Shown here piece by piece: positions 54,985 through 63,587 of a DNA stretch of 64,000 nucleotides. A model generated the notes under the pieces. It saw nothing but the letters and a program-made list of their open reading frames with translations. It was not told the origin of the DNA and did no database searches. Positions within the stretch are counted from its first letter, which is position 1, and every line of letters begins with the position of its first letter. Both the position numbers and the translations under genes were made by a program. Source of the DNA: Pigmentiphaga litoralis (GTDB lineage: Bacteria; Pseudomonadota; Gammaproteobacteria; Burkholderiales; Burkholderiaceae_B); contig NZ_BMXQ01000001.1 in the NCBI RefSeq assembly GCF_014651835.1, forward strand, positions 3,260,120-3,324,119, in the 5' to 3' direction.

Positions 54985-55770
54985 CTATTTCCGCTCGAAC
55001 TTGCTCAGCACCTGATCCAGAAAATCCCCGTCCGATTCATTGGACAGCACCCGAACCGGCATCCAGTCATAGTCGGCCGAGAGCCACACTTCCACTTTCT
55101 GGCCGTCGTCCTCATCCCGCTCGCGGACCAGATGGACTGCCTTGACGGGACCCAGGGGCGTATCGAGCGTGTCGGTACCGGCCACCCGGAACCGCCACAT
55201 GCCAGTGCGGCTGGAGCCGGCGACGCGGAAGGGAACAACCTTGCCCGACGCAAACACATCAGGATTCTTGCGGCCCATGGCGGCCAGTTGCACCAGGACC
55301 GACATGCGGTCTTGCGTGCCGGCCTGCAAGGGTTCGGATTCGCCGCCGGCGAACGTAATCTTTTTGGCTTCCGGATCGAAGGTGACCGCCTTGATGCGCT
55401 TGTTGCGCGTTTCCTGGTAGCGGGCGGGCTGCAGGCCGTCGGGGGTGATGACGCCGCTGCTTTCGAAATTGAAGCTGAACAGCGTGAAGCGGCCGCTGTT
55501 GACGATCCGGTAGGCATCGCCTTCCCGCATCCAGTCGAAGTGGCTGTCGACGTTGATCTTGAACCCCTTGGCCGACGCTTTCAGTGTGTAGGTCATGGAC
55601 GAGGAGCCCGGCACGCTGACGGCGGGCGCAGCCGCGGAGGCCGTGCGGGCGGCGACCAGCGACACGCCGGGCGCCAGCACCAGCGCGGCGGCCAGCGCGG
55701 CACCGTGGCGCGCAAACGTCCGGCGCGCCAAAGAAAAGGACGCGTTCTTGAAAATAGCGGTCATGGGCAT
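54985..55770 (-). CDS. DUF3108 periplasmic protein
   Basis: 261 residues. Signal peptide to about residue 47 with an Ala-rich hydrophobic core (ALAAALVLAPGVSLVAA). The mature protein shows the DUF3108 pattern: TYTLKASAKGFKINVDSHFDWMREGDAYRI (two blocks), FNFESSGVITPDGLQPARY and VKAVHLVRERDEDDGQKVEVWLSADYDWMPVRV (two blocks). A lipocalin-like beta fold of unknown role is typical. Divergent from the FAA hydrolase gene. Confidence 0.85.
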   Translation of the reverse strand: MPMTAIFKNASFSLARRTFARHGAALAAALVLAPGVSLVAARTASAAAPAVSVPGSSSMTYTLKASAKGFKINVDSHFDWMREGDAYRIVNSGRFTLFSFNFESSGVITPDGLQPARYQETRNKRIKAVTFDPEAKKITFAGGESEPLQAGTQDRMSVLVQLAAMGRKNPDVFASGKVVPFRVAGSSRTGMWRFRVAGTDTLDTPLGPVKAVHLVRERDEDDGQKVEVWLSADYDWMPVRVLSNESDGDFLDQVLSKFERK

Positions 55771-56113
55771 GAAGGCGCCGGTTGACCCGGCGCCGCCTGT
55801 AAGCGAGATGTTGATCGTACCGGACGCGGCGCGGCGTCGGCTGCCGTTCTAGCCGCGAGTCTGCCAGGTAGAGGGCTGGCGCAGCAACGGAGTTCCCCGT
55901 GGGGGCGGCGGGCAGTCTTCCCGGGAAGGCGGCGGCAAGCTTTACGGCTAGCCGGCGGGCGACCTTTCCAGCCCAGCCGACGGCCACCTGCCCCGGCGAA
56001 AACGCCGGGCGGCGCATGTTACTGTAAGCGCATCCTGTCGCTCCCTGCCGGATCCCTGGCACTCACGTGCATCGGCAGGCCAGACTGACGCCATACTCTT
56101 TCGCTTACGTCTT
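55771..56113. other. divergent intergenic gap with one hairpin
   Basis: 343 bases between the DUF3108 and FAA-hydrolase genes, with no coding frame of note. It contains a perfect hairpin CCCGGCG / CGCCGGG with an AAAA loop at 55992-56009 and several short GC-rich dyads. Promoters for both genes must be here, but I cannot place them. Confidence 0.45.
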
Positions 56114-57103
56114 ATGAAACTCGCCTCCTTGCGCGACGGTTCGCGCGACGGTCAATTGATGGTGGTGTCGCGCGACCTCAAGACCGCGCACTTCGCCACC
56201 GAAATCGCTCCCACGCTGCAACGCGCGCTGGACGACTGGAACTTCGTCGTCTCCCAATTGCAGGACCTGGCCGACGCGCTGAATACCGGCCGCGCCCGCC
56301 ATCCCTTCCCGTTCGATCCGACCAAGTGCGCCGCGCCCTTGCCGCGCGCCTATCAGTGGGCTGACGGATCGGCGTACGTCAATCATGTGGAGCTGGTGCG
56401 CAAGGCGCGCAATGCCGAGATGCCGGAAACCTTCTGGACGGATCCCCTGATCTATCAGGGCGGCAGCGACGATTTTCTCGGGCCGCATGACGACATCGTG
56501 GTGCCCTCCGAAGCGTTCGGCATCGACTTCGAAGGCGAGATCGCGGTGATTACCGGTGACGTCGCCCTGGGCACGCCGCCCAACGGCGCGAGCGACGCCA
56601 TCCGCCTGCTGATGCTGGTGAACGATGTGTCGCTGCGCAATCTGATTCCGGGCGAACTGGGCAAGGGCTTCGGCTTTTTCCAGAGCAAGCCTGCCACGGC
56701 GTTTTCGCCGGTGGCCGTGACGCCCGATGAACTGGGTTCGGCATGGCGCGACGGCAAGGTCCATCGCCCGTTGACCGTGGAATGGAATGGCAAGGTGGTG
56801 GGCAAGCCGCTGGCAGGCGAAGACATGGTCTTCAACTTCCCGGCCTTGATCGCCCACATCTGCAAGACGCGCAACTGCCGGGCCGGCAGCATCGTGGGCT
56901 CGGGCACGGTATCGAACAAGGACAGCTCGGTGGGCTATGCCTGCATCGCCGAAAAGCGCTGCCTGGAAACCATCGAGACCGGTGCGCCGGTGACCGAATT
57001 CATGAAGTTCGGCGACAGCATCCGCATCGAGATGCTCGACGAAAAGGGCGCCAGCATTTTCGGCGCCATTGACCAGGTGATCGCGCCCTCCGGCGCGGCC
57101 TGA
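56114..57103 (+). CDS. fumarylacetoacetate hydrolase family protein
   Basis: 329 residues. FAH core motifs: IDFEGEIAVITGDV near residue 138 (metal-binding Asp/Glu), NDVSLRNLIPGELGKGFG near 175, and GSGTVSNKD near 265. Longer than the 259-residue relative at 32786 and resembling the enzymes that cleave fumarylpyruvate or fumarylacetoacetate in tyrosine/aromatic breakdown. It stands next to phaM; no homogentisate genes are in the window. Confidence 0.92.
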   Translation: MKLASLRDGSRDGQLMVVSRDLKTAHFATEIAPTLQRALDDWNFVVSQLQDLADALNTGRARHPFPFDPTKCAAPLPRAYQWADGSAYVNHVELVRKARNAEMPETFWTDPLIYQGGSDDFLGPHDDIVVPSEAFGIDFEGEIAVITGDVALGTPPNGASDAIRLLMLVNDVSLRNLIPGELGKGFGFFQSKPATAFSPVAVTPDELGSAWRDGKVHRPLTVEWNGKVVGKPLAGEDMVFNFPALIAHICKTRNCRAGSIVGSGTVSNKDSSVGYACIAEKRCLETIETGAPVTEFMKFGDSIRIEMLDEKGASIFGAIDQVIAPSGAA

Positions 57104-57132
57104 CCCTGCCCCTATCGAGACAAGGAAGAGCG

Positions 57133-58245
57133 ATGATCCCCAGCGGCAATCCTTTTGCGTTCCCCGGCATGCCTGGCGCGGCCCCGTCGTTCGATCCAGG
57201 CGCGGCCAATCCGGTCATGCAGAGCCTGGACATGATGCGGCAGGTGTGGGGCAACCTGGGATCCATGGCCTCGGCGGCGCCTGGCGGCAACGTGCCGGGA
57301 CTGGACGAACTGGACAAGCGGATCACCGACCTGCGCGCGATCGAAAACTGGTTGAACCTGAACCTGACCATGCTGCGTGGCACCATCCAGGGGCTGGAAG
57401 TGCAGCGCGCCACGATTTCCACGTTGCGCAATTTCGCCCAGACCGTCAGCAGCGCTTATCAGGCACACACCCCGTCGGGCGCGTCCGACACCGACGCGTC
57501 CGACCTGCCGCCACCGTCACCGCTGGAAATCGTGCTGGGCCTGCGCAAGGCGCCGGGTGCGGCGGCGGACGCGTCACCCTTCGGATTCTCAACCAACGCC
57601 ACGCCGCCCGCTTCGTCGCCGACACCTGCCGCCGCCGCGCCTGCCGCGCAGCCAACGGGCTGGCCGCATATGCCCGCGCACATGCCGCCTTCCATGCCGG
57701 CGTCGATGCAGCCCCCTGCGCCGCAACCGTCACCCCAGGCTGCCGCGCCCGCCCAACCGCCGTCACCGCCTGCATCCCCCGCGGCTGAGGCGCCGTCCGC
57801 TGACGGGAGCACGGGCGCAGCGCCGGGGTCGCCACAGGCCAGTGCCTGGTGGTCGATGCTGCAGGACCAGTTCAACAAGATCACGACGGCCGCCTCACAA
57901 GCCGTGCCGGCAGTCCCGGCGATGCCGCAAATTCCGCAGATGCCGACGATGCCGCACATGGACCTGGCCAAGGCCGCTGCCGCCGCGCGCACCGTGTTCG
58001 AACCGTCGCGCGCGCCTGATGCGCCTGCCCCCAAGGCAGCGCCTGCTGAACGCACCTCGCCACCTGCCCGCAAGACCTCGTCGGGCCGCAACGGTGCGGC
58101 ATCCAAGCCGTCTTCGTCCAAGTCCCCTGCCTCCAAGTCCCCCGCCAGGAAGGCTGCCGGCAAGACCGCAGCCAAGCGGGCGCCCGCAGCCAGCAAGGCA
58201 CCGGCCAAGAAGGCGCCCGCGCGCGGAGCCCGAGGCAAGGCATGA
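57133..58245 (+). CDS. phaM: PhaM-like polyhydroxyalkanoate granule regulatory protein
   Basis: 370 residues. The N-terminal ~105 residues carry the PhaM domain (FAFPGMPG, MRQVWGNLG, LDELDKRITDLRAIENWLNLN in two blocks). Then a long Pro/Ala/Gln low-complexity middle and a C-terminal Lys/Ala/Ser/Pro-rich tail of ~60 residues of histone-H1 type (AKKAPARGARGKA at the end) that binds DNA. It activates PHA synthase PhaC and tethers granules to the nucleoid. The stop overlaps the FIST gene start by 4 bases. Confidence 0.93.
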   Translation: MIPSGNPFAFPGMPGAAPSFDPGAANPVMQSLDMMRQVWGNLGSMASAAPGGNVPGLDELDKRITDLRAIENWLNLNLTMLRGTIQGLEVQRATISTLRNFAQTVSSAYQAHTPSGASDTDASDLPPPSPLEIVLGLRKAPGAAADASPFGFSTNATPPASSPTPAAAAPAAQPTGWPHMPAHMPPSMPASMQPPAPQPSPQAAAPAQPPSPPASPAAEAPSADGSTGAAPGSPQASAWWSMLQDQFNKITTAASQAVPAVPAMPQIPQMPTMPHMDLAKAAAAARTVFEPSRAPDAPAPKAAPAERTSPPARKTSSGRNGAASKPSSSKSPASKSPARKAAGKTAAKRAPAASKAPAKKAPARGARGKA

Positions 58246-59450
58246 CCACGCAGTTTCCCTGGGCGCATGCCACCCATCCGGATTGGCGGATGGCGGCGTC
58301 CTTGTGCCTGGCCCAGATCGAACACGCCAGCCGCACCGGAACCGGACGCCAGGCCACGCTGGGCTTTTTGTACCTGACGGACCACTTTGCCGAAGCATCG
58401 ACAGACATCCTGGCCTTTCTGCGCGAACGCACCGGCATCACGCACTGGACCGGCGCGATCGGTGTGGGCGTGGCGGCCGGGATGGCCGAATACATCGACG
58501 AACCCGCCATGGCCTTCATGCTGGCGGATTTTTCGCCGGATGATTTCCAGGTGTTTTCGGGCAAGTCGCGCCCGCCAGCGCGGGATGCGCTGACGCCGAA
58601 TGGCCGGTCGGCATCCTGGACCGCGCTGGTCCATGCCGATGCGTCGACGCCCGACCTGCCTGAATTGCTGCAGGACATGGCGGGCAAGATTGCCGGCGAC
58701 ACACTGTTCGGCGGCGTCTCCAGCAGTCGGCATGCCAATGCGCTGATTGCCGACGGCATTTTTGCCGGCGGCCTGTCGGGCGTGGTGCTATCCGAGAACA
58801 TTCAGGTTGAAAGCCGCATCAGCCAGGGCTGCCAGCCGATCGGTCCCGTGCACCGGGTAACGGCCTCGGCCGGGCGGCTGCTGAACCGGCTCGATGACGC
58901 GCCCGCGCTGGACGTGCTGCTGCGTGACATGGGCGCGCCGACCGAATGGTCGCCGAGCACGGTTCAGGGCGTGCCGGTGCCAGCCGCTGCGCGCAAGCAG
59001 CAGGCGGCATCCACTGTTCAGATGTTGCAGGGCACCTTCATCGGCTTCGGGGAAGGCGATGCCTTCCTGCGTGGCAACTACCCGGTACGGCCGCTGGTTG
59101 GCGTGGATCCGCACGAACGGGCCCTGGCGCTGGGCGCCGAGCTGGACGCCGCGGACCACGTCGTGTTCTGTCGCCGGGACCGCCATGCCGCGCAGGTCGA
59201 CCTGATCCGCGCCTGCACCGAATTGCGCGAAACCATCGAAACCCGTTATGGCAGCATGGACCGGATCCGGGGGGCGCTGTACATCTCCTGCCTGGGCCGC
59301 ACCGGCACGCTGTTCGGGGGTCCGTCTGCCGAAATGCAGCTCGTCCAGCAGCAACTGGGCGATGTCCCCCTGATCGGCTTATTCGCAAACGGCGAGATTT
59401 ATGGGGACCGAATGTCGTGGTACACCGGGGTTCTGGTGACTTTTCAATAG
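58242..59450 (+). CDS. FIST-domain protein
   Basis: 402 residues. FIST N-terminal domain (residues ~35-210; IGVGVAAGMAEYIDEPAMAFML, in two blocks) and FIST C domain (residues ~220-375; LYISCLGRTGTLFGG near 343). FIST proteins are proposed small-molecule or amino-acid sensors, but here there is no kinase or cyclase fusion. Coupled by overlap to phaM, which suggests a link with carbon storage. Confidence 0.88.
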   Translation: MTTQFPWAHATHPDWRMAASLCLAQIEHASRTGTGRQATLGFLYLTDHFAEASTDILAFLRERTGITHWTGAIGVGVAAGMAEYIDEPAMAFMLADFSPDDFQVFSGKSRPPARDALTPNGRSASWTALVHADASTPDLPELLQDMAGKIAGDTLFGGVSSSRHANALIADGIFAGGLSGVVLSENIQVESRISQGCQPIGPVHRVTASAGRLLNRLDDAPALDVLLRDMGAPTEWSPSTVQGVPVPAAARKQQAASTVQMLQGTFIGFGEGDAFLRGNYPVRPLVGVDPHERALALGAELDAADHVVFCRRDRHAAQVDLIRACTELRETIETRYGSMDRIRGALYISCLGRTGTLFGGPSAEMQLVQQQLGDVPLIGLFANGEIYGDRMSWYTGVLVTFQ

Positions 59451-59612
59451 TATTGACTAAGACTGGTCACACTCCTTTCTTCGCTTCCTTACCTTTTGTC
59501 AGAGATACCGCGTTCGGCTTGCATCTGAAAGCTGACCCCACGGTTAGTGTTCGCCAACGCGTACTGCGACGCGTGCAAACGTCACTAATGACAAAGACAA
59601 AGGAGCGGGAAG

Positions 59613-61328
59613 ATGGCGAAGAGTTTCAAGCAAACAGGCCGTAAGACGGGCCTGGCATCGGCAACCCCATTCAAGCTGGCTGGCGCCGGCATGCTGTGCC
59701 TGGCGCTGGTCGCCTGCGGCGGCAGCGACGACGACCACGACAACAACAACGGCAATGTTCCTCCTGCGGCGACCGCTCCCGGCGACGTCGTGGTGTTGAC
59801 GGCAGCCGGCCAGCTCGCCAGCTTCAATCGCACCGCTCCCCAGACCTTCCTGTCTTCCGTGGCGTTGTCCGGCCTGGCCACGACTACCGAAACCCTGGTC
59901 GGCATGGACTTTCGCCCTGCCGACAATCTGCTGTATGGCATCTCGACCACCGGCGTGATCTACACGATCAATCCCGTTACGGGCGTGGCGACGCGCAAGT
60001 CGGCGCTGGCGCCCGCCACCGCCGGCGGTGCCGCGGTTGTCCTGAACGGCACGAGCTTCGGCGTCGACTTCAACCCCGCAGCCGATCGCCTGCGCGTGAT
60101 CAGCAATACGGGCCAAAGCCTGCGCATCAATGTGGACACCGGCGCCACCATCGTCGACGGCATTGTCACGGCGCCTGCAGGCGCAGCAACCGCAGCCGTC
60201 ACTGCCGCGGCGTACACCAATTCGTTCGCGGGCACCGTCGGCACCGCGCTGTACGACATCGATACCGTCAATGACCTGGTGTATCTGCAGAACCCGCCGA
60301 ACGACGGCACGCTGACCACCCCGGTGCCGCTGGGCGTCGACGCGTCGGCCGCCAACGGCTTCGACATCGATGCAACGACCAACCAAGGGTTTGCCGCGCT
60401 GACCGTCGGCGGCGTGACCGGCCTGTACGCGATCAATCTGGCGCCCGTGCCTGCCACCCCGGGCGCCGCCGTCCGAGCCGCCACCCTGATCAACCCGATC
60501 GGCACCGGCACCGCCGTCGGCGGCCTGGCCATGCGCCAGAAGGCCGGTCCGACCATGGTGGGCCTGACGTCCGACAGCCGCCTGGTGAGCTTCAAGCCCG
60601 CCACGCCGGGCACCCTGACCAGCAACGTGGCAATCACCGGCCTGGCAGCCGGCGAAACCGTGGTCGGCATCGACCAGCGTCCTGCCGACGGCAAGGTGTA
60701 TGGCCTGAGCAGCACGGGCCGCCTGTTCACCGTTTTGCCAGCCACCGGCGTCGCCACCGTTGTCGCCACGCTTGCGGCGGACCCGGCCGACACCACCGCG
60801 CCGTACACCACCTTCCCGGCAGCCGGCACGACGTTCTCGGTCGACTTCAACCCGGTGGCCGATCGCCTGCGCGTGATCACCAGCACCGGCGCCAGCCTGC
60901 GCATCAATGTGGCCACGGGTGCAACCACCACCGACGGCAACATCAACCGCGCGGGCGGCGCACCGGTCGTGGCCGCGGCGGCCTATACCAACAGCTTTGC
61001 GGGCACGACGGCCACGGCGCTGTACGACATGGAACGCACGTCGAACGTACTGTCGCTGCAGAACCCGCCCAACGATGGCACGCTGGTCGACGTGGGCCCG
61101 CTGGGCACGACGATCGGCACCCGCGTCGGATTCGACATTGGCGGCGGCGCCAACGGCCTGGCGGTCGCCACGTCGTCGACTACCGCAACCGGCCCGTCGA
61201 AGCTGTTCTCGGTCAACATCGCCACCGGCGCGTTGACTGCGATCACGCCAGCGGCCCCCGATGCGAGCACCGGCCTGGTCGGTGGCGCAGCCGGACCGTT
61301 GCTGACGGACATCGCTGTGGTGTTCTGA
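59613..61328 (+). CDS. DUF4394 lipoprotein with internal duplication
   Basis: 571 residues. Lipobox LVAC (Cys near residue 36) followed by GGSDDDHDNNNG. Two DUF4394 copies occupy residues ~60-300 and ~310-560; each contains VDFNP-A/V-ADRLRVI followed by SLRIN-V-x-TGAT, and each ends LQNPPNDGTL. The copies are also similar at the nucleotide level, so duplication is fairly recent. Probably an outer-membrane-anchored or periplasmic beta-propeller-like protein. Function unknown. Confidence 0.9.
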   Translation: MAKSFKQTGRKTGLASATPFKLAGAGMLCLALVACGGSDDDHDNNNGNVPPAATAPGDVVVLTAAGQLASFNRTAPQTFLSSVALSGLATTTETLVGMDFRPADNLLYGISTTGVIYTINPVTGVATRKSALAPATAGGAAVVLNGTSFGVDFNPAADRLRVISNTGQSLRINVDTGATIVDGIVTAPAGAATAAVTAAAYTNSFAGTVGTALYDIDTVNDLVYLQNPPNDGTLTTPVPLGVDASAANGFDIDATTNQGFAALTVGGVTGLYAINLAPVPATPGAAVRAATLINPIGTGTAVGGLAMRQKAGPTMVGLTSDSRLVSFKPATPGTLTSNVAITGLAAGETVVGIDQRPADGKVYGLSSTGRLFTVLPATGVATVVATLAADPADTTAPYTTFPAAGTTFSVDFNPVADRLRVITSTGASLRINVATGATTTDGNINRAGGAPVVAAAAYTNSFAGTTATALYDMERTSNVLSLQNPPNDGTLVDVGPLGTTIGTRVGFDIGGGANGLAVATSSTTATGPSKLFSVNIATGALTAITPAAPDASTGLVGGAAGPLLTDIAVVF

Positions 61329-61373
61329 TCGCGTCGGGCTTTGACGCCGCCGCGTTCTGACGCAAGATAGAGG

Positions 61374-61409
61374 ATGGCCCGCTCGATGCTTTGGCGTCGG
61401 GCGGGCCAT
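61374..61409 (+). terminator. hairpin downstream of the DUF4394 gene
   Basis: Perfect 9-base arms ATGGCCCGC and GCGGGCCAT with an 18-base loop. No T-tract follows, so termination efficiency is uncertain. Confidence 0.45.
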
Positions 61410-61430
61410 TCGCACAAATAGGAACGAGAC

Positions 61431-62093
61431 ATGACCCACCCTGCCCGCCCAACGCATGCACTGCGTATCGATCCCCGCCGCCTTCGAACGGCCTGGATGA
61501 TGACTGCACTGGTGGCGGCGTCATTGCTTGCGTTCCAGGCCATGGCAGCAGAGTCGGGGACACCAGGCGCTGCGCGCCCGATGGCCACGGCCGACAAGGC
61601 AGCCGCGTGCCCGGGCTCACTCAATGTCGACATGCACAAACTGCAGGACGAATCGGTGCAGAACCTGTGCCAGTACGCCGGCAAGGTACTGCTGGTCGTG
61701 AACACTGCCAGTTATTGCGGCTATACGCGGCAGTACGAAGGGCTGGAAAAGCTGTACGGCAAATACCGCAACCGCGGGCTGGTCGTGCTGGCCTTCCCGT
61801 CCAATGATTTTGGCCAGGAAGCGGCCGACAAGAGCAAGATCGAAACGCTCTGCTTCAATACCTACGGCGTGAAGTTTCCGATCTTCACGCCCACACCCGT
61901 GACGGGCAATGGCGCCAATCCCTTGTTCCGCACCCTGATCAAAAGCACCGGGCAAGCGCCCGCATGGAATTTCCACAAATACCTGGTCGATCGCAACGGC
62001 CAGCCCGTGGCGGCTTTCCCAAGCAACGTCGAACCCGAAGATCCGCGACTGACGCGCGAGATCGAACGCCTGCTGGCCCGGCCGACAACGTGA
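61431..62093 (+). CDS. glutathione peroxidase family, exported
   Basis: 220 residues, longer than the ~160-180 usual for the cytoplasmic enzyme because of an N-terminal hydrophobic segment near residues 22-40 (signal peptide). Peroxidatic Cys at residue 96 in NTASYCGYTRQYEGL, partner Gln in FPSNDFGQE and Trp in WNFHKYLVDRNG. A second Cys lies in ETLCFNTYG near residue 143. A periplasmic thiol peroxidase that reduces hydroperoxides. Its stop overlaps the next gene's GTG start. Confidence 0.93.
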   Translation: MTHPARPTHALRIDPRRLRTAWMMTALVAASLLAFQAMAAESGTPGAARPMATADKAAACPGSLNVDMHKLQDESVQNLCQYAGKVLLVVNTASYCGYTRQYEGLEKLYGKYRNRGLVVLAFPSNDFGQEAADKSKIETLCFNTYGVKFPIFTPTPVTGNGANPLFRTLIKSTGQAPAWNFHKYLVDRNGQPVAAFPSNVEPEDPRLTREIERLLARPTT

Positions 62094-62617
62094 TCACGCT
62101 TTGGGGCAAGGCCCGCGCGGTCGCCCCCGCCACCCTTGCGCTGCCCGCCAACGTTCAGGCGTGCTTCGACACGCCCCGGCTGTCGGGCGCGTCGCGTTAC
62201 ACCCATTGGGGTTATTACATTTACGACGCGTGGCTGTGGACCGGCAGCCAGGGGATCGACACGGCAACGCTGGCGCAGCCGTTTGCCCTGGCGCTGCGCT
62301 TCGCGCGGGAGTTTTCCGGCCCGCATCTTGCCCGCCGCATTCTGGAAGAAATCGGACTCATCGGCCGGGGTACGCCCGCGCAACGCGCCGAATGGTTGCG
62401 GTGGCTCTCGGCAGCGTTACCGGACATTGAAGCAGGTGACGTCATGATCGGCATCCACCGGCCAGGCGCGGGGGTGTGCCTGGTGCTCAATGGCGAGCCG
62501 CAGGCCAGCAGCCATGATGCGGCGCTGGCGCAGGCCCTGTTTTCGATCTGGCTGGATGCGCGAACGCGCGCGCCCGCGCTGCGCTCGGCGTTGCTGGAAC
62601 GTAGCCGCCCGAATTGA
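62090..62617 (+). CDS. chalcone-isomerase-like protein (Chalcone_3)
   Basis: 175 residues from a GTG at 62090 that overlaps the preceding stop as GTGA. The motifs YTHWGYYIYDAWLW near residue 36 and LALRFAREFSGPHLARRILEEIG (two blocks) near residue 65 resemble bacterial chalcone-isomerase-like proteins. No signal peptide with this start, although family members are often exported. Paired with the peroxidase in one transcript; function unknown. Confidence 0.72.
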   Translation: MITLWGKARAVAPATLALPANVQACFDTPRLSGASRYTHWGYYIYDAWLWTGSQGIDTATLAQPFALALRFAREFSGPHLARRILEEIGLIGRGTPAQRAEWLRWLSAALPDIEAGDVMIGIHRPGAGVCLVLNGEPQASSHDAALAQALFSIWLDARTRAPALRSALLERSRPN

Positions 62618-62663
62618 AGCGGCGGCATTGCCGCCGGCCCCCGGGCACAGGCGATTCAAAGAT

Positions 62664-63521
62664 CTAGCGAGCCGACCCAGGCGACAGCGACAGGTTCGAT
62701 GCCTCACCCGTCAGACGGCCACGGAAGTCCCCCAGCTTGGCCTTGACGGCCTTGCGCTGGGCGGGCGACATCCGCAGCAGCATTTTCTGACCCGACGGCA
62801 AGGCCTCGAGGTTGGCATCGACATACTGGTAGCGCACCCAGGGCCGCTGCGATTTCACATCGCCCTTGACCTCGGTCAGCTGCAGCCTGGGCGGCTGGTC
62901 GGGTTCCGGCGTGGACAGCAGGCTGTCGATGACCGCGATCAGGCGATCATTGAAATACCCACGCGGATAACCCAGCTCTTCATAGGCGCTCTGGAACTGC
63001 GGGTACATGCGCACATACAGCGCCACGGCCTTGTCCGTGGACACGCCCTGGATCACCGACACCAACGGCTGATAGCGCGGCGCATTGCTGGCCGACGCAA
63101 TGGACTGGTCATCGCCCACGCCTTCGACCGTGAAACGGCCGGCCGTCGGGTGGACGGGCCACAGCACCGGCGCGGCGTGCGCGCGTGCCAGGTTGTCGAC
63201 CGTCGCCACCACGCGGCGAGGAAAATCGGCCAATTGCAGGAACTTGGCGACGGCGTCGCGACCGATCAGCTGGGCCATGGCCGCGCTGAAATCGTTGCCC
63301 GGATCGGCGATCGCGGTGTCGGTCGTGGGCGGTACCAGTTCGATCGGGTATCGGGTTTCGGGGCCGGGGGGCGGCGCCTCGATCGGGGCATCGGCCAGGG
63401 GCGGGGCGTCGACCGCCTGTTCGATGGGCGGAAGCTCGGGAGGCTGGCGCCACCAGAGGTAGGCGCCGGCCGCAACCACCGCCAGCAGCAGCGCAATCAC
63501 GATTCCGGGAAGCTTGCTCAT
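62664..63521 (-). CDS. DUF3014 protein
   Basis: 285 residues. One N-terminal membrane helix (residues ~7-22), a Pro-rich stretch (LPPIEQAVDAPPLADAPIEAPPPGP, two blocks) typical of periplasm-facing linkers, then the DUF3014 core: QLIGRDAVAKFLQLADFPRRVVATVDNLAR (two blocks) near residue 85 and YEELGYPRGYFNDRLIAVID near residue 180. Function unknown. Lies convergent with the peroxidase/chalcone-like operon. Confidence 0.88.
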   Translation of the reverse strand: MSKLPGIVIALLLAVVAAGAYLWWRQPPELPPIEQAVDAPPLADAPIEAPPPGPETRYPIELVPPTTDTAIADPGNDFSAAMAQLIGRDAVAKFLQLADFPRRVVATVDNLARAHAAPVLWPVHPTAGRFTVEGVGDDQSIASASNAPRYQPLVSVIQGVSTDKAVALYVRMYPQFQSAYEELGYPRGYFNDRLIAVIDSLLSTPEPDQPPRLQLTEVKGDVKSQRPWVRYQYVDANLEALPSGQKMLLRMSPAQRKAVKAKLGDFRGRLTGEASNLSLSPGSAR

Positions 63522-63587
63522 AGGGACTCCAGTCAGTAAGTGCCTATCCTAGCATCGCGGCCCGGAGGACGACTTGGGCCATTCGCC

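Noticed and set aside
59544-61457. A 637-codon minus-strand open frame over the DUF4394 gene.
   Set aside because: Low-complexity Gly/Arg/Ala composition mirrors the repeated lipoprotein gene on the other strand.
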